NCBI GenBank assembly: GCA_028023455.1 | Contig: JAQFVV010012402.1 | Span: forward strand, 12,752,292-12,816,291 | Direction: 5' to 3' | Source: Epiperipatus broadwayi | Lineage: Eukaryota > Onychophora > Udeonychophora > Euonychophora > Peripatidae | DNA: 64,000 nt | In this document: positions 10,485-22,392 of the stretch, piece after piece | How positions within the stretch are numbered: the first letter of the stretch is position 1 | How the letters are laid out: each line of letters opens with the position of its first letter | Made by a program: the position numbers and the translations under genes | The notes under the pieces: generated by a model | The model's database searches: none | What the model saw: the letters and a program-made list of their open reading frames with translations, nothing else | Told to the model about the DNA's origin: nothing

Positions 10485-11052
10485 TGAAGCAATCGATGTC
10501 TAATCGTCATCGATGCTTCATGTTTCACCATCTAGACTAACCTCCAAATTCAGACCTTGCTATAAATATATGCTATTCACTCACACACTGTATGCCGAAT
10601 CATTCTAAAGATTAATAAAATTAATTTTTGTTTAGTAAAAATGAAACAGTAGTGTGCGTGATGCGTATATATATGAATGAAGCAATAATGTTATTAATGT
10701 TTATTGCTGACAATTAAACATTTTCTTTATATAATTGTAATTTTTGTTATATCTATATGTTTTGATTTAAAGTGTTTAATTAAATGTAGCAACAAAGAAA
10801 AATGGGGAAGGCTTGAAATACTGAAATTATCTTTATCACTAGTCAGATCGTTGTCTATAATTAAAATTGTCAATCGCAATTAAGATCGAAAACAAATCGT
10901 TTATCAGTTGTTGTCGGATGATTTAAAATAGCTAATAATGGTATTTCGAGCCTTATCTGTTGAAAATATGTTGTTAATTAAATGTTGTTTTTAAAGGGAT
11001 TATAGAGATAGGGTTGGTATATGAAATTGCATGCTGGGCGGTATTGAAATGT

Positions 11053-11060
11053 TATAAAAG
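11053..11060 (+). promoter_or_regulatory. TATA-like box in 3' LTR
   Basis: TATAAAAG, about 570 bp into the LTR, followed within 45 bp by a stretch rich in GTTGACTTTCAG. It is a plausible core promoter for U3/R. In the 5' LTR the same site reads TACAAAAG. Confidence 0.4.
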
Positions 11061-11878
11061 GAACCACAGAACAAAGGAAGTTAGTTTACTTTGAGTTGAC
11101 TTTCAGTTTTAGTTGAATTCAGAGGATGTTTAGTCAGATGAGTTTAATTACTTTTAAGAAGCCAACACAAGTTCTGCGTGATGAAGAGTGAGTAGGGGAC
11201 TCTTCACCTTTTTCTTCTCCTCTCGAAGGACTGTCTACCAACCGTCAAAATTCCAGCCTACCGGCCATATGAGATGACGTAGAATTGCCAACCAACCTGC
11301 TGCTATGCTGATATTTTAGGTAAAATCATGTAATTTAGAGCTGCCTTAATACGAACATTCACGAGTGATTTGTAATTTGTAGCTAAATTAATTTATAGAT
11401 CTATTTATGATGTTTTGCTAGTTTTGCTCGTAAATTCTCTCTATAATCCTTTATTAATACTTATGTAATTCTAAATATGCTTTCATGCTTAATTTATGTT
11501 TATATAACTTTATGCGGCTAAATTTGCTTATTTTATTTTGTTGTTTAGTTGCCTTTATAAAAGATCACGACACTTAATATAAAATTCCACCTTTTCTTAC
11601 CATTGTCTGAAGGGCTAATTCTTTAGTTAATACGTATATGGGAATCGAATTCAAATATAAATTTTATTAGCTTAATAATATAAATAAAAGTTATTATTCA
11701 TTATGATTTGTTAAATGACTCAGAATTGAAAACAGATTATTGCGCAAGAGGTTAGACCCTTTCCAAACTTTAAGTAATAATATAAAATTATATAAACGTT
11801 GCTGGCATACATTTTCTTTTATTCTGATATTTTATCTTTCCATTTCTTGATTGCTTTGTCATTGGGAACATCGAAAGC

Positions 11879-12151
11879 ATGAAGCTCCTGTCCTATCTTT
11901 CAAAATCGTTCGTAATCAGAGACTCTACTCTCTCTGTGGAACGTAAGGTTTATGAGGATTATATGCTGTGTATGGCAGTACATAATGATCTGGGGTCTCA
12001 AACTCAGCCTCTCCTTCGATATCGCTCTGCCAGAATGCGCGGACATATCAAATCTAAGTTCGTCTCAAGTATTCTTTTAAATGATAAAATATCCAATCGC
12101 CATGAGGCCTTATTTCGTTATTGTATGCTAGTACCGTTAATTTGCTCTTGA
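11879..12151 (+). CDS. 90-codon frame inside the 3' LTR, doubtful
   Basis: ATG-started frame with no recognised domain (MKLLSYLSKSFVIRDSTLSV...). The 5' LTR carries the same frame broken by TGA near 6298. The changes between the copies are mostly amino-acid altering (V/M, R/C, R/G, R/stop, Y/H), which argues against selection for the protein. Listed because it is the only sizeable frame in these LTRs. Confidence 0.15.
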   Translation: MKLLSYLSKSFVIRDSTLSVERKVYEDYMLCMAVHNDLGSQTQPLLRYRSARMRGHIKSKFVSSILLNDKISNRHEALFRYCMLVPLICS

Positions 12152-13164
12152 ATTTGATCATCCGTCCGTCTAATCTTAGTAAGTCGCAATGATGTGTTAA
12201 AGATAATGATTCATTTCGTAAAATACGTTTAGTATGTTGATCTTAAAACTGCTTTCCTTTAAAAAGCTTTATCGATTCCCAGAGACGTAAATCAATTTGT
12301 ATAATTTATTCTCGTAAATATTGCGCATTGTTTGTTTCTTATGTATACTTATTTAGAGACACTATGTCCAAACAATGCCTATCAAAGGTATGTAATGATT
12401 TTAAGATTATAAATAAATGATTGAGACCGTACATTTATATTTATTTGTCAAAATGATTAATGTTAAATTATCATGTACCCTTCTGTAATCCGAATCTGTT
12501 CCGATCTTGTAGATTATTTTGTACATCCACAACATTTTATTAGTAAACACTTGTAAATTGGCATATCAACCCCACACAACTTATAGCATATTCTATAAAA
12601 TTATATTCATGAAATAATTGATGTAAAGGGGATTTTTATAAAACAAATCCCAAGTTTTCAAAATGTATAAGATCACTCCAAGCGTGAAACAGTTTTGTAA
12701 CATATATATGCGTTTTCTATATTTATTAAATATATATATAATTTCATGTAAATCCTGTTTTGTTTTTGAATTATTATTTTCTAGTTAATATTTAGAACTA
12801 TTTTCTTTAGCTAATAGCTTAGCATTAGTGAATAAATAACTATATTAAATGTAATTCCTGGGCTATTCCGACCTCGATCATCATCATCAGTCTGATCTTA
12901 TGCTCTACCGCTTTGCTTTTGGGCACAGATTTAAAATAATTTTACTGTGTCATCAGAATTGTTGTTCATTGGGTCAGAGATTCGAAAAATAGGCAAATAG
13001 GTTAGAATTCAGGATTGCTCCAGACCTGTGTATCTCGAGCATGATCGGATTCGAGGTACTTTTGCTTAGGATTTGAACCTTGTTAAGTGAGCATACTATT
13101 TTGACCGGTACAATATATATATATATTCTTTACATAATAACCAATTAAATAAATAGTCAAATCG

Positions 13165-13800
13165 CTAGCTATAATAAAACAATACCCTCTAATATTTACT
13201 ATCTATGTTGCAAATGAAAAGTTAAACTACTTTCATCTGCTTGCCCAAAATCATGTATGAATGAATATTAGACAGTGACATTTTTATTAAGGTGAATGTT
13301 AAATCAGACAGAATAACCTCACAGTCATTTAATTTGGCTTATTTAAATGTACAAGACAGTATTAATTTATACTCATTTAATAACTTTATAAACAAAAAAC
13401 ATATCAAATATATAATTATTAATTTACATAGTGCTAATAATATGTTAATTATATCATAAACATCCAAATAGTTAGGTATAATAATACATTGCCCTTTAAT
13501 ATCAAAATAATCTACATTGAATATTTATCAATCGAGTTATACATTAATTTATTATTTATATATTTGATTATTTTATTTATGATGTTATTAAAAAATCATT
13601 AGAAATTATCTATTGCTGTAAATTGAAATTATAAACCAATGTAAGTAAGGATATCTGATTTGACGTTTACTCTAATAAAATATTTTCTAATCTACATCCA
13701 CATAAAATCTTGGGCAAACAGATAAAGGCAGATTCTTATTTTTCATTTGCAATGATTACTTTAAGGGAATATTATTAATATAGATAGCACTTTGAATATA
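13165..13800. mobile_element. Old element with long inverted repeats
   Basis: The segment near 13207-13255 (GTTGCAAATGAAAAG...CTGCTTGCCCAAAAT) is repeated in inverted form at 13705-13752 (ATCTTGGGCAAACAG...TTTTCATTTGCAATG). Further inside, TGTTAAATCAGA near 13300 pairs with TCTGATTTGACG near 13653. The arms are imperfect and at least 100-150 bp long. No transposase frame is seen, so it is a non-autonomous foldback or MITE-like insertion. Confidence 0.5.
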
Positions 13801-16142
13801 TATTGACCCGGTTAATATATATTATTAGCACTATATAATTAATATTTACAATCTTTATATATATATTGTAATGATCATGAATCAATTCACAATGCTGATA
13901 TAAATTTAAATCTAAAATGAATAATTTTATACAGTAATTAATTTAGGAAAGTAAAAAAAAAAGATTTCAGTGTATGGCATGAAAGTTATTAATATCTAAA
14001 TAAATAGGTGTTGATTTAAGCATTTTGATTCAGTAAAAAAAAAATTGAAAAAGAAATGGATGACTTTCGGAATTATTGAAGACTGGAAATTGAAATAGTT
14101 TTTTATATTTAATCTTTGTATAAGCATTACAAATTATGTCAGTTATATAGTGTTATCTTCCCAAGATCACTTGGCTAAAATTTCACCTTTTATTACAATG
14201 TACAGGGAAATTAGTCTTAACAAATACTCACAACCTTATCCTATAATGGTAAGTTTGGTCAGTTAAAAAATGTAATTGCCAAAGATATATGTTTCGGTTA
14301 CAACCTGAAATTATTGTAAAAAAATTCAATTTTGTCAAACCATGATATAAAACAAAATATTTTGAATTTATAAATTTTTTAACTCATAATGTCAGAATTT
14401 TAAAAACTACAATTTATTAAACAACTATTGTCCCTGGGAACCTGGTGTAATTAAAGATTTGGAAAATAAAGTAAAATATCCTTTGCAGATGGAGATTTTT
14501 TGATTGACATATTTATGGTAATAGAAAAATTATAAAAGCATGTCAAAAAAAATATTTTAACAGATTTCGGAGAATTCAGTATTCATTTTATTCAGTCAAA
14601 GTATAGTTTAAGTATTCAGTTATAATAATTGCTATAGATAGCAAAGTCAATCAAGTAAAAGAGTAGTAGTAACAGTCATCAAATAATTTTAATAATAAAC
14701 TTACATTAATAAGAAAAAAATCTTATCCTTTAGAGAAATAAGAAGTTCAACTACTAGTGTGGAGGGATGCTTTTCAGTATATTAACAGTTGCAGAAATAG
14801 TAAATCACATTTATGCGGTATAACTCTCTCAAGATGATTAGCTGAAGACTATTAGGCATGCATTAGCTCATTGCTTTTCAAACATTTAATAATTAGAAGA
14901 AATTAATAATTATCCAGATCTAGTTGGGCCTTAATTTGTAGTCTGTTACTTATTGTATTATATGAAGTGTTAACCATGCCCTGAAAATAAAGCTGTTTTG
15001 ATGCTCTAGTGAATACTTAATAATCAAAACTGAACAATACTAAGTTAGTGAAACTGACCCACAATTATACTAATAGATAGTTCACATATATATTTTAAAA
15101 AAAAAATCATATTAGAAAAGAGGATCCGATGTAAATTATTAGTGAACTTTCTGTTTTAAGATTTGATATATATATACAAGATACTTAATAATAATTATGC
15201 ATTCATAGACAACCTCTATAAATAATATTGATAAGAAATTTAATTATTTCAATGTGAAAAAATTCTATATTTAAGGTATAGATAGTTTGTAATATATAAG
15301 TGATTTATTCTTTTATAGATATAATGTATTTGGAATTTTTCCCCCTCTTTATTTGGAAATTTTGGAGAGGATATTCACAGCTCTTGTGAGGATAAATTAT
15401 GATTTTATATTATGAACTTTTTGTTTCTTTTTACACTAATTTTTTTTTTACTTTTTTATATGTTAGCATTTAAGTTGTAATATGAATGAATCTGAAGTGT
15501 TAGTGATAGATTGCTATGTCTGTAATTTGATAATAGTAATTTTGTTTGTTGGTGGATAATAAAGCAAAACTGGTGTTTAATAGAGGAATGAATAAATATC
15601 TAATGAACATATGGATTCATTTCACTTAATATAACTTTGCTTAATGCAACCTATTCTCATTCTGTTATATTTCTTGTTCCCGCCATGATTTATTAGTTAA
15701 AATAGTTAATATGTATAATCATCATTCTCAAAGTTTACTCTAAGCCAGCTAGATGATGCCCAATACTATGATTGTTCTCACAGAAATCAATAAAATTATC
15801 TTTAGCAGATTATATTTTTTACAGTTGATGTATCTGGAAATGTAACCAGTACTCTGAAAAGGATATTATACAGAGTTCAGCTTGAAAATTAATTATATAT
15901 TATGTATGCCTGCAAGCTATTATATGATCAAATTCACATCCCGTTACATTTTTTGATTATGCTGATTATCATTAGATACTATTTATATTTTCTAGTTTTT
16001 TACCTTCCTACCTTATACCTGATATTATCTTGTTACAACGTGTTTATGTAGGTGTTTATACAAAATAAGGCTATTATATCTGATGGGAAGATTCAAATAT
16101 TTAAACTCTAGTTTATTTGATTAATGTAATATATATATATAT
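13801..16142. other. AT-rich spacer, no gene seen
   Basis: Six-frame reading shows only short frames. There are small ATAT tracts (13855-13867, 15167-15177) and no recognisable transposon protein. Confidence 0.45.
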
Positions 16143-17502
16143 TGTACCATTTATTTATATATGATACAAATATATTGGCATTTGGTAAAAGCTAAGAAAA
16201 AAGTAAATTTAGCGATCTTATTAAAAAGACGCAATTAAATTTTTTTTTGTTTGTATAATTTATTTCTTTAAAATGTAAAATTCAAGTTAAATTTTCCATC
16301 CATATTTTTTTTTATCTAATTAAAAATAAAAATAAGAATTGGAAAGAACAAAAGACACATAAATTAATAATCCAGATAAGCTACAAGAAAAATCTTTTTA
16401 GCTAATTAAAGATGGCAGAATTATGCTAAAAAAATAAAGACTTTGTAACTGAAAAATGTAAAAGAATGCACATGATTATCAGCGTGTATTTTCGACAAAA
16501 ACAAAAGGTATGTGCAGAAGTCAGAAAACGACCTTGAGTATAAAAAGGAAGAGACCAGTTTGATCAGCATCTTGTCTTGTCTGTTTTTTCTCTGGTTGGT
16601 CCTGGATAACAAAAATATATCCAGGACTATTCTACGCTGAAATAATTCTGCATGTTGGAGTGGGCTGAGGCTTTTGCTGCCATTGTTCCTGAAGACAGAC
16701 ACCAAACCAAGATCAACTTACAACCGATGGCCGAGCTCATTCTCCCACAAAAAAAAACTATGCATAGTAATTTACCATCTTCGTGAACTCGCTAAGCTTA
16801 CCGGTAAGGTAAGATTAACTATTCCCGATTGTGACTAAATTGTCGGCAAACCATTCTTAAAAATAAGCTTATAATAGAATCCTGATAGAGACCTTAAATT
16901 TATTATTCAAGAAACTTTTGTTTAACTAAGAAATCTATGTGGAATATAAACTGTTTGATTAATTAAATTATATCTGAATTAGTATGTGTGCTTTCCAATT
17001 AATTAATAATTTATCTTTAAACATTTTAATTTATTAGAATAAAATATTTATTTCTAATATCAACTTTTCATTGTATGTTATTGATGATTATTATTAAATT
17101 TATTAATATTAGTTTATTAAGATTTGAAAGTATAATTTACCTTTGCCAACATTTGTTGACTAAGCTCCAGGAATAAATAATATTTAGAAAATAACTATAG
17201 TTACAGTAAAATATGACCCAGTTTTCTTTTAAATCATTTTCTTTTTTATTTACGATGTGACGATGTCAGCGGATTCTTATATGAATCCTAGAACCCTTAT
17301 TAAAATAAATAAAAAGTTGTTTCTGCCATTAGCATAAGTCAAAATAATTGGTAGGCCAGTTAATCAGGAAATATAGCTATGTTTTATAGAAATATGAACG
17401 AAATATTTATATTTTCTGTATTCATAGCTTGATTAGCTTTCACTAAATTTATAGTGAGTAAAAGAAGGCCTACCAGATTACCAAAACATAGAAAACATTA
17501 CA
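16143..17502 (+). repeat. 5' LTR (1360 bp)
   Basis: It runs from TGTACC after an AT tract to ATTACA before the primer site. It contains a TATA box at 16539-16546, a stem-loop GGATTC-TTATAT-GAATCC at 17271-17288, and AATAAA motifs shortly after. Relative to the 3' LTR it lacks about 28 bp near 16706. Confidence 0.9.
16539..16546 (+). promoter_or_regulatory. TATA box of 5' LTR
   Basis: TATAAAAA followed by GGAAGAGACCAG. The same box is present in the 3' LTR (18582-18589) and in the inverted solo LTR (31892-31899), so it is conserved across the family and likely marks U3/R. Confidence 0.6.
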
Positions 17503-17503
17503 A

Positions 17504-17521
17504 TGGTGCCCAACATGGGGC
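17504..17521 (+). other. Primer binding site, tRNA-Lys type with CpG decay
   Basis: TGGTGCCCAACATGGGGC lies one base after the LTR. It equals TGGCGCCCAACGTGGGGC, the complement of a tRNA-Lys 3' end, with C to T and G to A changes at the two CpG sites. That is the expected decay of methylated CpGs. Confidence 0.8.
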
Positions 17522-18197
17522 TTCAATGCAACAACCACAATCTGAGATACGTTGTAATGGTATACAGAACATTACAATGATGACTCAAAAACCCATAGCT
17601 GGAGAATGAATAGTAGTTTTAAAAAAACTAACTAATTAAACCCTGATTATACAAATATAAAAATATTTTTTTAATATGACTTACAGAAAGAAAAATATAA
17701 ATTTTTTTAATGTCTAAAAAAAACACGACCGCGGCTGATGTAGATGCTAAGTCACAAGTATTTGACCGGGTAAGCTGTTACTGAAGAGGGGAAAAAGCAT
17801 AGCCCCGAGTCCTTGTATGCAGTATATGACATAAGACCATTTTTAAATGCCCATCAGTCTATTTCTAACAGGGATCCCAAGAAAGGGGAGGGTGGATCAA
17901 GTTCCTACAAGCCTATAAGACTCAAAATGATGAGCAACACTCATTTGTGCTTATACCTTTGGCTTCTTATTGTTAGTATTATGCTTGAATAGAAAGGACA
18001 CAGGTGAACGTGGAAATGTTTCTCATTTCCGCCATTTTAGTCCCAAAAGTGGGCGTTAAAGCCGCACTTCACTTGTGAATGAGTCTACGAAATATATCAA
18101 CATGCTAATACAAAAAAAACATGAATATGGACTTAAAACTTAAGAATAAAATTAGTTTAAACCCCTATTTTATTCTCGTCTCCTGGCCCTGGTGATA
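17522..18197 (+). other. Interior of the short LTR element
   Basis: About 680 bp, GC-richer than its surroundings from 17720 on. Short open stretches (for example 17865-17990, reading RDPKKGEGGSSSYKPIRLKM) interrupted by stops might be remains of gag, but no domain is recognisable. A purine-rich AAGAAAGGGGAGGGTGG at 17879-17895 could be a displaced polypurine tract. Confidence 0.4.
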
Positions 18198-19567
18198 TGT
18201 ACCATTTATTTATATATGGTACAAATATATTGGCATTTGGTAAAAGCTAAGAAAAAGTAAATTTAGCGATCTTATTAAAAAGACACAATTAAATTTTTTT
18301 TTGTTTGTTTATTTTTTTAAAACGTACAATGAAAGTTAAATTTTCCATCCATATTTTTTTTTATCTAATTAAAAATAAAAGAAAAAATTGGAAATAACAA
18401 AAGTCACAAAAATTACTAATCCACATAAGCTAAAAGAAAAATCTTTTTAACTAATTAAAAATGGCAGAATTATGCTAAAAAAATAAAGACTTTGTAACTG
18501 AAAAATATAAAAGAATGCACAGGATTATCAACGTGTATTTTCGACAAAAACAAAAGGTATGTGCAGAAGTCAGAAAACGAGTATAAAAAGGAAGAGACCA
18601 GTTTGATCAGCATCTTGTCTGTTTTTTCTTTGGTTGGTCCTGGATAACAAAAATATATCCAGGACCACTCTACGCTGAAATAATTCTGCATGTTGAAGTG
18701 GGCCGAGGCTTTTGCTGACATCGTTCCTGAAGACGGATACCAGAAAAGCTTTAGTGATCAACCATTAGAATAGACCGAGATCAACTTACAACCAATGGCC
18801 GAGCTCATTCTCCCACAAAAAAAAAACTGCATAGTAATCTACAATCTTTGTGAACTCGCTAAGCTTACCGGTAAGTTAAGATTAACTATTCCCGATTGTG
18901 ACTAAATTGTCGGCAAACCATTCTCAAAAATAAGCTTATAATAGAATCCTGATAGAGACATTAAATTTATTATTCAAGAAACTTTTGTTTAACTAAGAAA
19001 TCTAAGTAGAATATAAACTGTTTGAGTAATTAAATTATATCTGAATTAGTATGTGTGTTTTCCAAGTAATTAGTAATTTATCTTTAAACATTTTAATTTA
19101 TTAGAATAAAATATTTATTTCTAATATCAACTTTTCATTGTATGTTGTTGATGATTAGTATTAAATTTATTAATATTAGTTTATTAAGATTTGAAAGTAT
19201 AATTTACCTTTGCCAATATTCGTTGACTAAGCTCCAGGAATAATAATATCTAGAAAATAACTAGTTACTGTATTTTTTTTTTAAAACCATTTTCTTTTTT
19301 CATTTAGGATGAGCAATGCGACAGATTTCAGCGGATTATTGTATGAATCCTGGCACCCTTATTAAAATAAATAAAAAGCTGATTCCGCCGTTAGCATAAG
19401 TCGAAATAATTGGTAGGCCAGTTAATCAGGAAATATAGCTATGTTTTATAGAAATATGAACGAAATATTTTTATTTTCTGTATTCATAGCTTGATTAACT
19501 TTCACTAAATTTACAGTGAGTGAAAGAAGGCTTATCACAGTTCTACCAAAACATGGAAAACTTTACA
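18198..19567 (+). repeat. 3' LTR (1370 bp)
   Basis: Direct repeat of 16143-17502, ending TTTACA before an AT tract. TATA box TATAAAAA at 18582-18589. Here the stem-loop at 19333-19350 is followed directly by TGGCACCC and then AATAAA near 19367. Confidence 0.9.
18582..18589 (+). promoter_or_regulatory. TATA box of 3' LTR
   Basis: TATAAAAA in the same context as the 5' LTR box. Just upstream of it, about 9 bp present in the 5' LTR (ACCTTGAG) are missing here. Confidence 0.55.
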
Positions 19568-19988
19568 ATATATATATATATATATATATATAGCTTATGA
19601 GATTGTGGGATGCAATTCAGGAGTGCTATGAATTTATTTGATTAGCTATATATATATAAATCCATTTAGCTTTGAGCATTATTATTATTATTTAAATAAT
19701 ATTTTGGGTGCAATTTGAAAATTATAATTGATTATTTAATAGTCTACATTCAGAACAGGTTATATTCACCAGTTTAAAGAAGTTAATTTTAACTTCTTTG
19801 CATCAATAATTTCAATATCTATGGTCAAATTGCAATCTTTAATCTCTATATAAATAATATCTACACATAAACAAAGATGGAATTCTACCTTTATTGTTAA
19901 AAGCTAGGTTGCTTTGACAACAGGTTTAGATTGTTGATTGTTATTGGAATTGTCTAAGTGTTACTAATTTGAATGATTATATATATAT

Positions 19989-20250
19989 GGAAATCTTGAA
20001 TGTGTGGAGTAATCTATTTAAATCAACCTAATTAAAAAGCACTTAACCTGGAACAACTGCCCCAGGCCAAGATTTCATAGTAAACTGAATCAGCTGCTTT
20101 AAAAGCAGTTGTCCCGAGTTAGTGGGTTCACTTCCCGGCTAGTGCTATGACACATGAAAAAAAAGTAAACTGACAGACTGATAGATCAGTCTGTCCATTT
20201 ATTTTGACTCTGCTTTCTAATTAAGATTTCTCCACACATTCAAGATTTTC
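19989..20250. mobile_element. MITE with about 27-bp terminal inverted repeats
   Basis: GGAAATCTTGAATGTGTGGA at the left end matches, inverted, TCCACACATTCAAGATTTTC at the right end. Inside are two perfect short hairpins (GCTGCTTTAAAAGCAG and GACAGACTGATAGATCAGTC) and a stretch GTGGGTTCACTTCCC that resembles a tRNA B box, so a SINE may have been captured or the similarity may be chance. No protein. Confidence 0.65.
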
Positions 20251-22233
20251 ATCTAAATATTCATTAAAAATATTGTATTATGAAATTTAAAAATGCATTT
20301 TATAATCTATTTCATTTATAAAAGAAATTTTATCATTGATATGGAAAGAGAATGTCATTGATAGATTAGCAGAATGTTATATTTTTTACTCCAAAACGAT
20401 ATGCAGCCACAACATTAAATGTGGCATTTTGTGATATAATTCATTAATGAAAGAAATTGTATGTCATTCAGTAGATTTTTGTATGTTAGACAGCAGAAAA
20501 ATGTCTTTGGTAGATTTATTCATCATATTTACAAGATCTAATTATTTTGTTGTTCATGACTGCTTTCTTTTGTTTTGACAAGAATAATGTATATCATTTG
20601 GACAAAATTAATCCAATACATTTGTGAAAAAAAAAAAAGATCAAAACATTTTAAAGTCTGTAAAGAAATAATGTTACACCTGTAAATCATAGTGGTGCTA
20701 TCCTTTGCAATAACTTTTTTTTTTTTTCTAAACTACTGAATGTGTAAAAAAAAAAAATGCAAATACAATCTTGAGAAGAATTAAAAGTTTATGGATTTTA
20801 AATAGCTTTATATAGTACCAATCCTGGTAATTAAAATTATTGCGACTTCAATATATTATTTAAGTAATTTTTGTAAATTATAGGATATCTATTACAAAAG
20901 TTTGAAATGAATAAGGGAATAAATATGGCTATATACAGTCTTTATGCAAATTGTGCTCATTTATTATCTCATAAGATCCAGAATAAATTTTATTCTTTAT
21001 TGTATTTTAATAGCATCCTCTAAAAATAACTGGACTGGAATTCAATAATTTATCATTTGGCTTTAGGATTAGTTAAGTGTTGTATTTATGCAATATCCTG
21101 ATTTGAATCTATTAATTTGTAATGCATGATCTTAGATTATTTTTAGCATTATCTTAATGTCTATGATTTTTAGTCTTCTGTTTTCATTATTTTTTTTTCT
21201 ATAGGATAATTTTAAGTTCTGCATCATAGGGTTAATATATATTTGTAGAACATGAGGTATATGAATAAGAAAGAGTGGATGGAAAGAAATCAAAACCAAA
21301 GAAAGATCACACCACAAAATTTTAAAAGATTGTATTGAATCTGAGCTCCAGTAAAACAGAGTTGTATTAGCATAATAAAAATCTAGTGGATTTTCAAAAA
21401 AACAAATCTCTTGATATAGGAACTATTATTATTAATATATTAACACAAGTATTTAAAACACTTTTTTTTTTTTACACATTTTATTTAATGCAAGGAATTT
21501 TATTGTTTTGTTTTTTCTTTTGATGACTTATGGTTTTAACTGCCCGGCAGTCTTTATCAGAGCTGCAATATATTTACTTATACATGCATGTAAACAAATC
21601 ATAAGTTTTGTTTTATATTCCCTCTAAATTTTTTAAATTTATTAATTACTGCTTATTAATCTCTTTGCTGATTATTTACTAATTAAAGTATCAAAAATTA
21701 GCATCTATTAAATTGACAATCTGAAAAATAACATCTTTATAAAGTTCATATTCTACAGAAACAAAGATAATTATATCAGATAAGATATTGTGAATGTGCA
21801 CTTGTGTATAAAGAAATTTTGAATGTACCTTGTAAGATAAGTATTGTTATTAATTTGATATCGTTCACTATGATGCTACCTCCATTAAGTTCTATAAATA
21901 AGATTTTTGATTACTAATCCGAAGATAGCATGGGATCCAGCCTAAATATCAATGCTACTACATTAATAATATAGTCTGAAATACTGATGAACCTGAAAAT
22001 TATCTTTATATATATATTAATACATCTTAGTTTATTCCTTCAGTTAGTGCAAATTATTTTTTTTTACTTTGTAATGAAGTTTGCAATTATACTATATGCT
22101 AAATATTTTTTTATTATATGCTTCTACACTTTTCTGTATATACTATCTTGAAGTAGATGCTAGTAATATATAAATTGTGAAATATTTATTCTGCAGTGTG
22201 TTAATCTATTTTGATTTTTTTTTTTTTTTTAAG
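20251..22233. other. AT-rich sequence upstream of the first RING exon found
   Basis: Long A and T runs and no clear exon. The upstream exon of the RING gene should end in phase with the AG|A acceptor at 22234, but no convincing candidate was found here, so the intron may extend much further left. Confidence 0.4.
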
Positions 22234-22392
22234 ATTTAATTGCATTATATGCTGGTCTCCAAGAATGCGCATGGTTGTTGGTTTGTGTCAACACAGAATT
22301 TGTGAACGTTGTTTATATAATGGTGATATACGTAAAAAAGAATTTAGTAAATGTCCAACATGTCAAATGATTAGTTCTTTTCCTTTTTACAG
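22234..22392 (+). CDS. RING-finger protein, RING exon (partial gene, 3-exon 3' part)
   Basis: Polypyrimidine tract and TAAG precede the exon and AG|GTGTGT follows. The 159-bp exon codes (phase: one base, then TTT) for FNCIICWSPRMRM...GLCQHRICERCLYN...KCPTCQ. The Cys/His spacing C-x2-C-x11-C-x1-H-x2-C-x2-C-x17-C-x2-C is a complete C3HC4-type RING, the E2-binding zinc fold of ubiquitin E3 ligases. The exon is split so that the reading phase after it (AG|A) matches the next exon, giving ...PFYR-PNIPED. I do not recognise the orthologue. The 5' exons encoding the N-terminus are missing or unrecognised, so substrate and location are unknown. The E3 function is a family inference. Confidence 0.8.

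Larger units (their letters stand above)
4749..13112 (+). mobile_element. LTR retrotransposon with 2.6-kb LTRs and a pol-less interior
   Basis: Two direct repeats of about 2.6 kb (4749-7394, 10485-13112) both open with TGAAGCAATCGATG and both close with CCGGTACA, giving TG...CA ends. A purine-rich tract lies directly before the second repeat. Both outer flanks are ATAT. The 3090-bp interior holds two tandem arrays and three short overlapping ORFs. No reverse transcriptase, RNase H, integrase or protease motif was seen in any frame. Long LTRs with a non-polymerase interior match the description of large retrotransposon derivatives (LARDs), which must borrow enzymes. The LTRs differ from each other by a few percent by eye, so the insertion is old but not ancient. 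The partial LTR at 1-1436 is a distant relative. Confidence 0.85.
10485..13112 (+). repeat. 3' long terminal repeat (2628 bp)
   Basis: Direct repeat of 4749-7394, ending GGTACA before an AT tract at 13113. It retains an intact TATA-like box (11053-11060) and an intact 90-codon frame (11879-12151) that are damaged in the 5' copy. The roughly ten extra bases near 4810-4819 in the 5' copy are absent here, near 10547. Confidence 0.9.
16143..19567 (+). mobile_element. Non-autonomous LTR element with tRNA-Lys-type primer site
   Basis: Direct repeats of about 1.36 kb open with TGTACCATTTATTTATATAT and close with ...TTACA, giving TG...CA ends. One base inside the 5' LTR is a clear primer binding site. 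Both outer flanks are AT tracts. The interior is only about 695 bp, carries no polymerase and has no obvious polypurine tract before the 3' LTR, so it has been deleted or rearranged. A related solo LTR lies inverted at 30970-32297. Antisense frames found in both LTRs (16421-16705, 18470-18761) are shadows. Confidence 0.85.

Noticed and set aside
16421-18761. Minus-strand frames of 63-94 codons shared by both LTRs of the short element
   Set aside because: Shared because the LTRs are copies. They run antisense through the LTR promoter, shift in frame between copies and have no domain.
20040-20165. Possible tRNA gene or SINE (GTGGGTTCACTTCCC)
   Set aside because: A B-box-like stretch is present but no matching A box or cloverleaf could be drawn, and the segment lies inside an inverted-repeat MITE.
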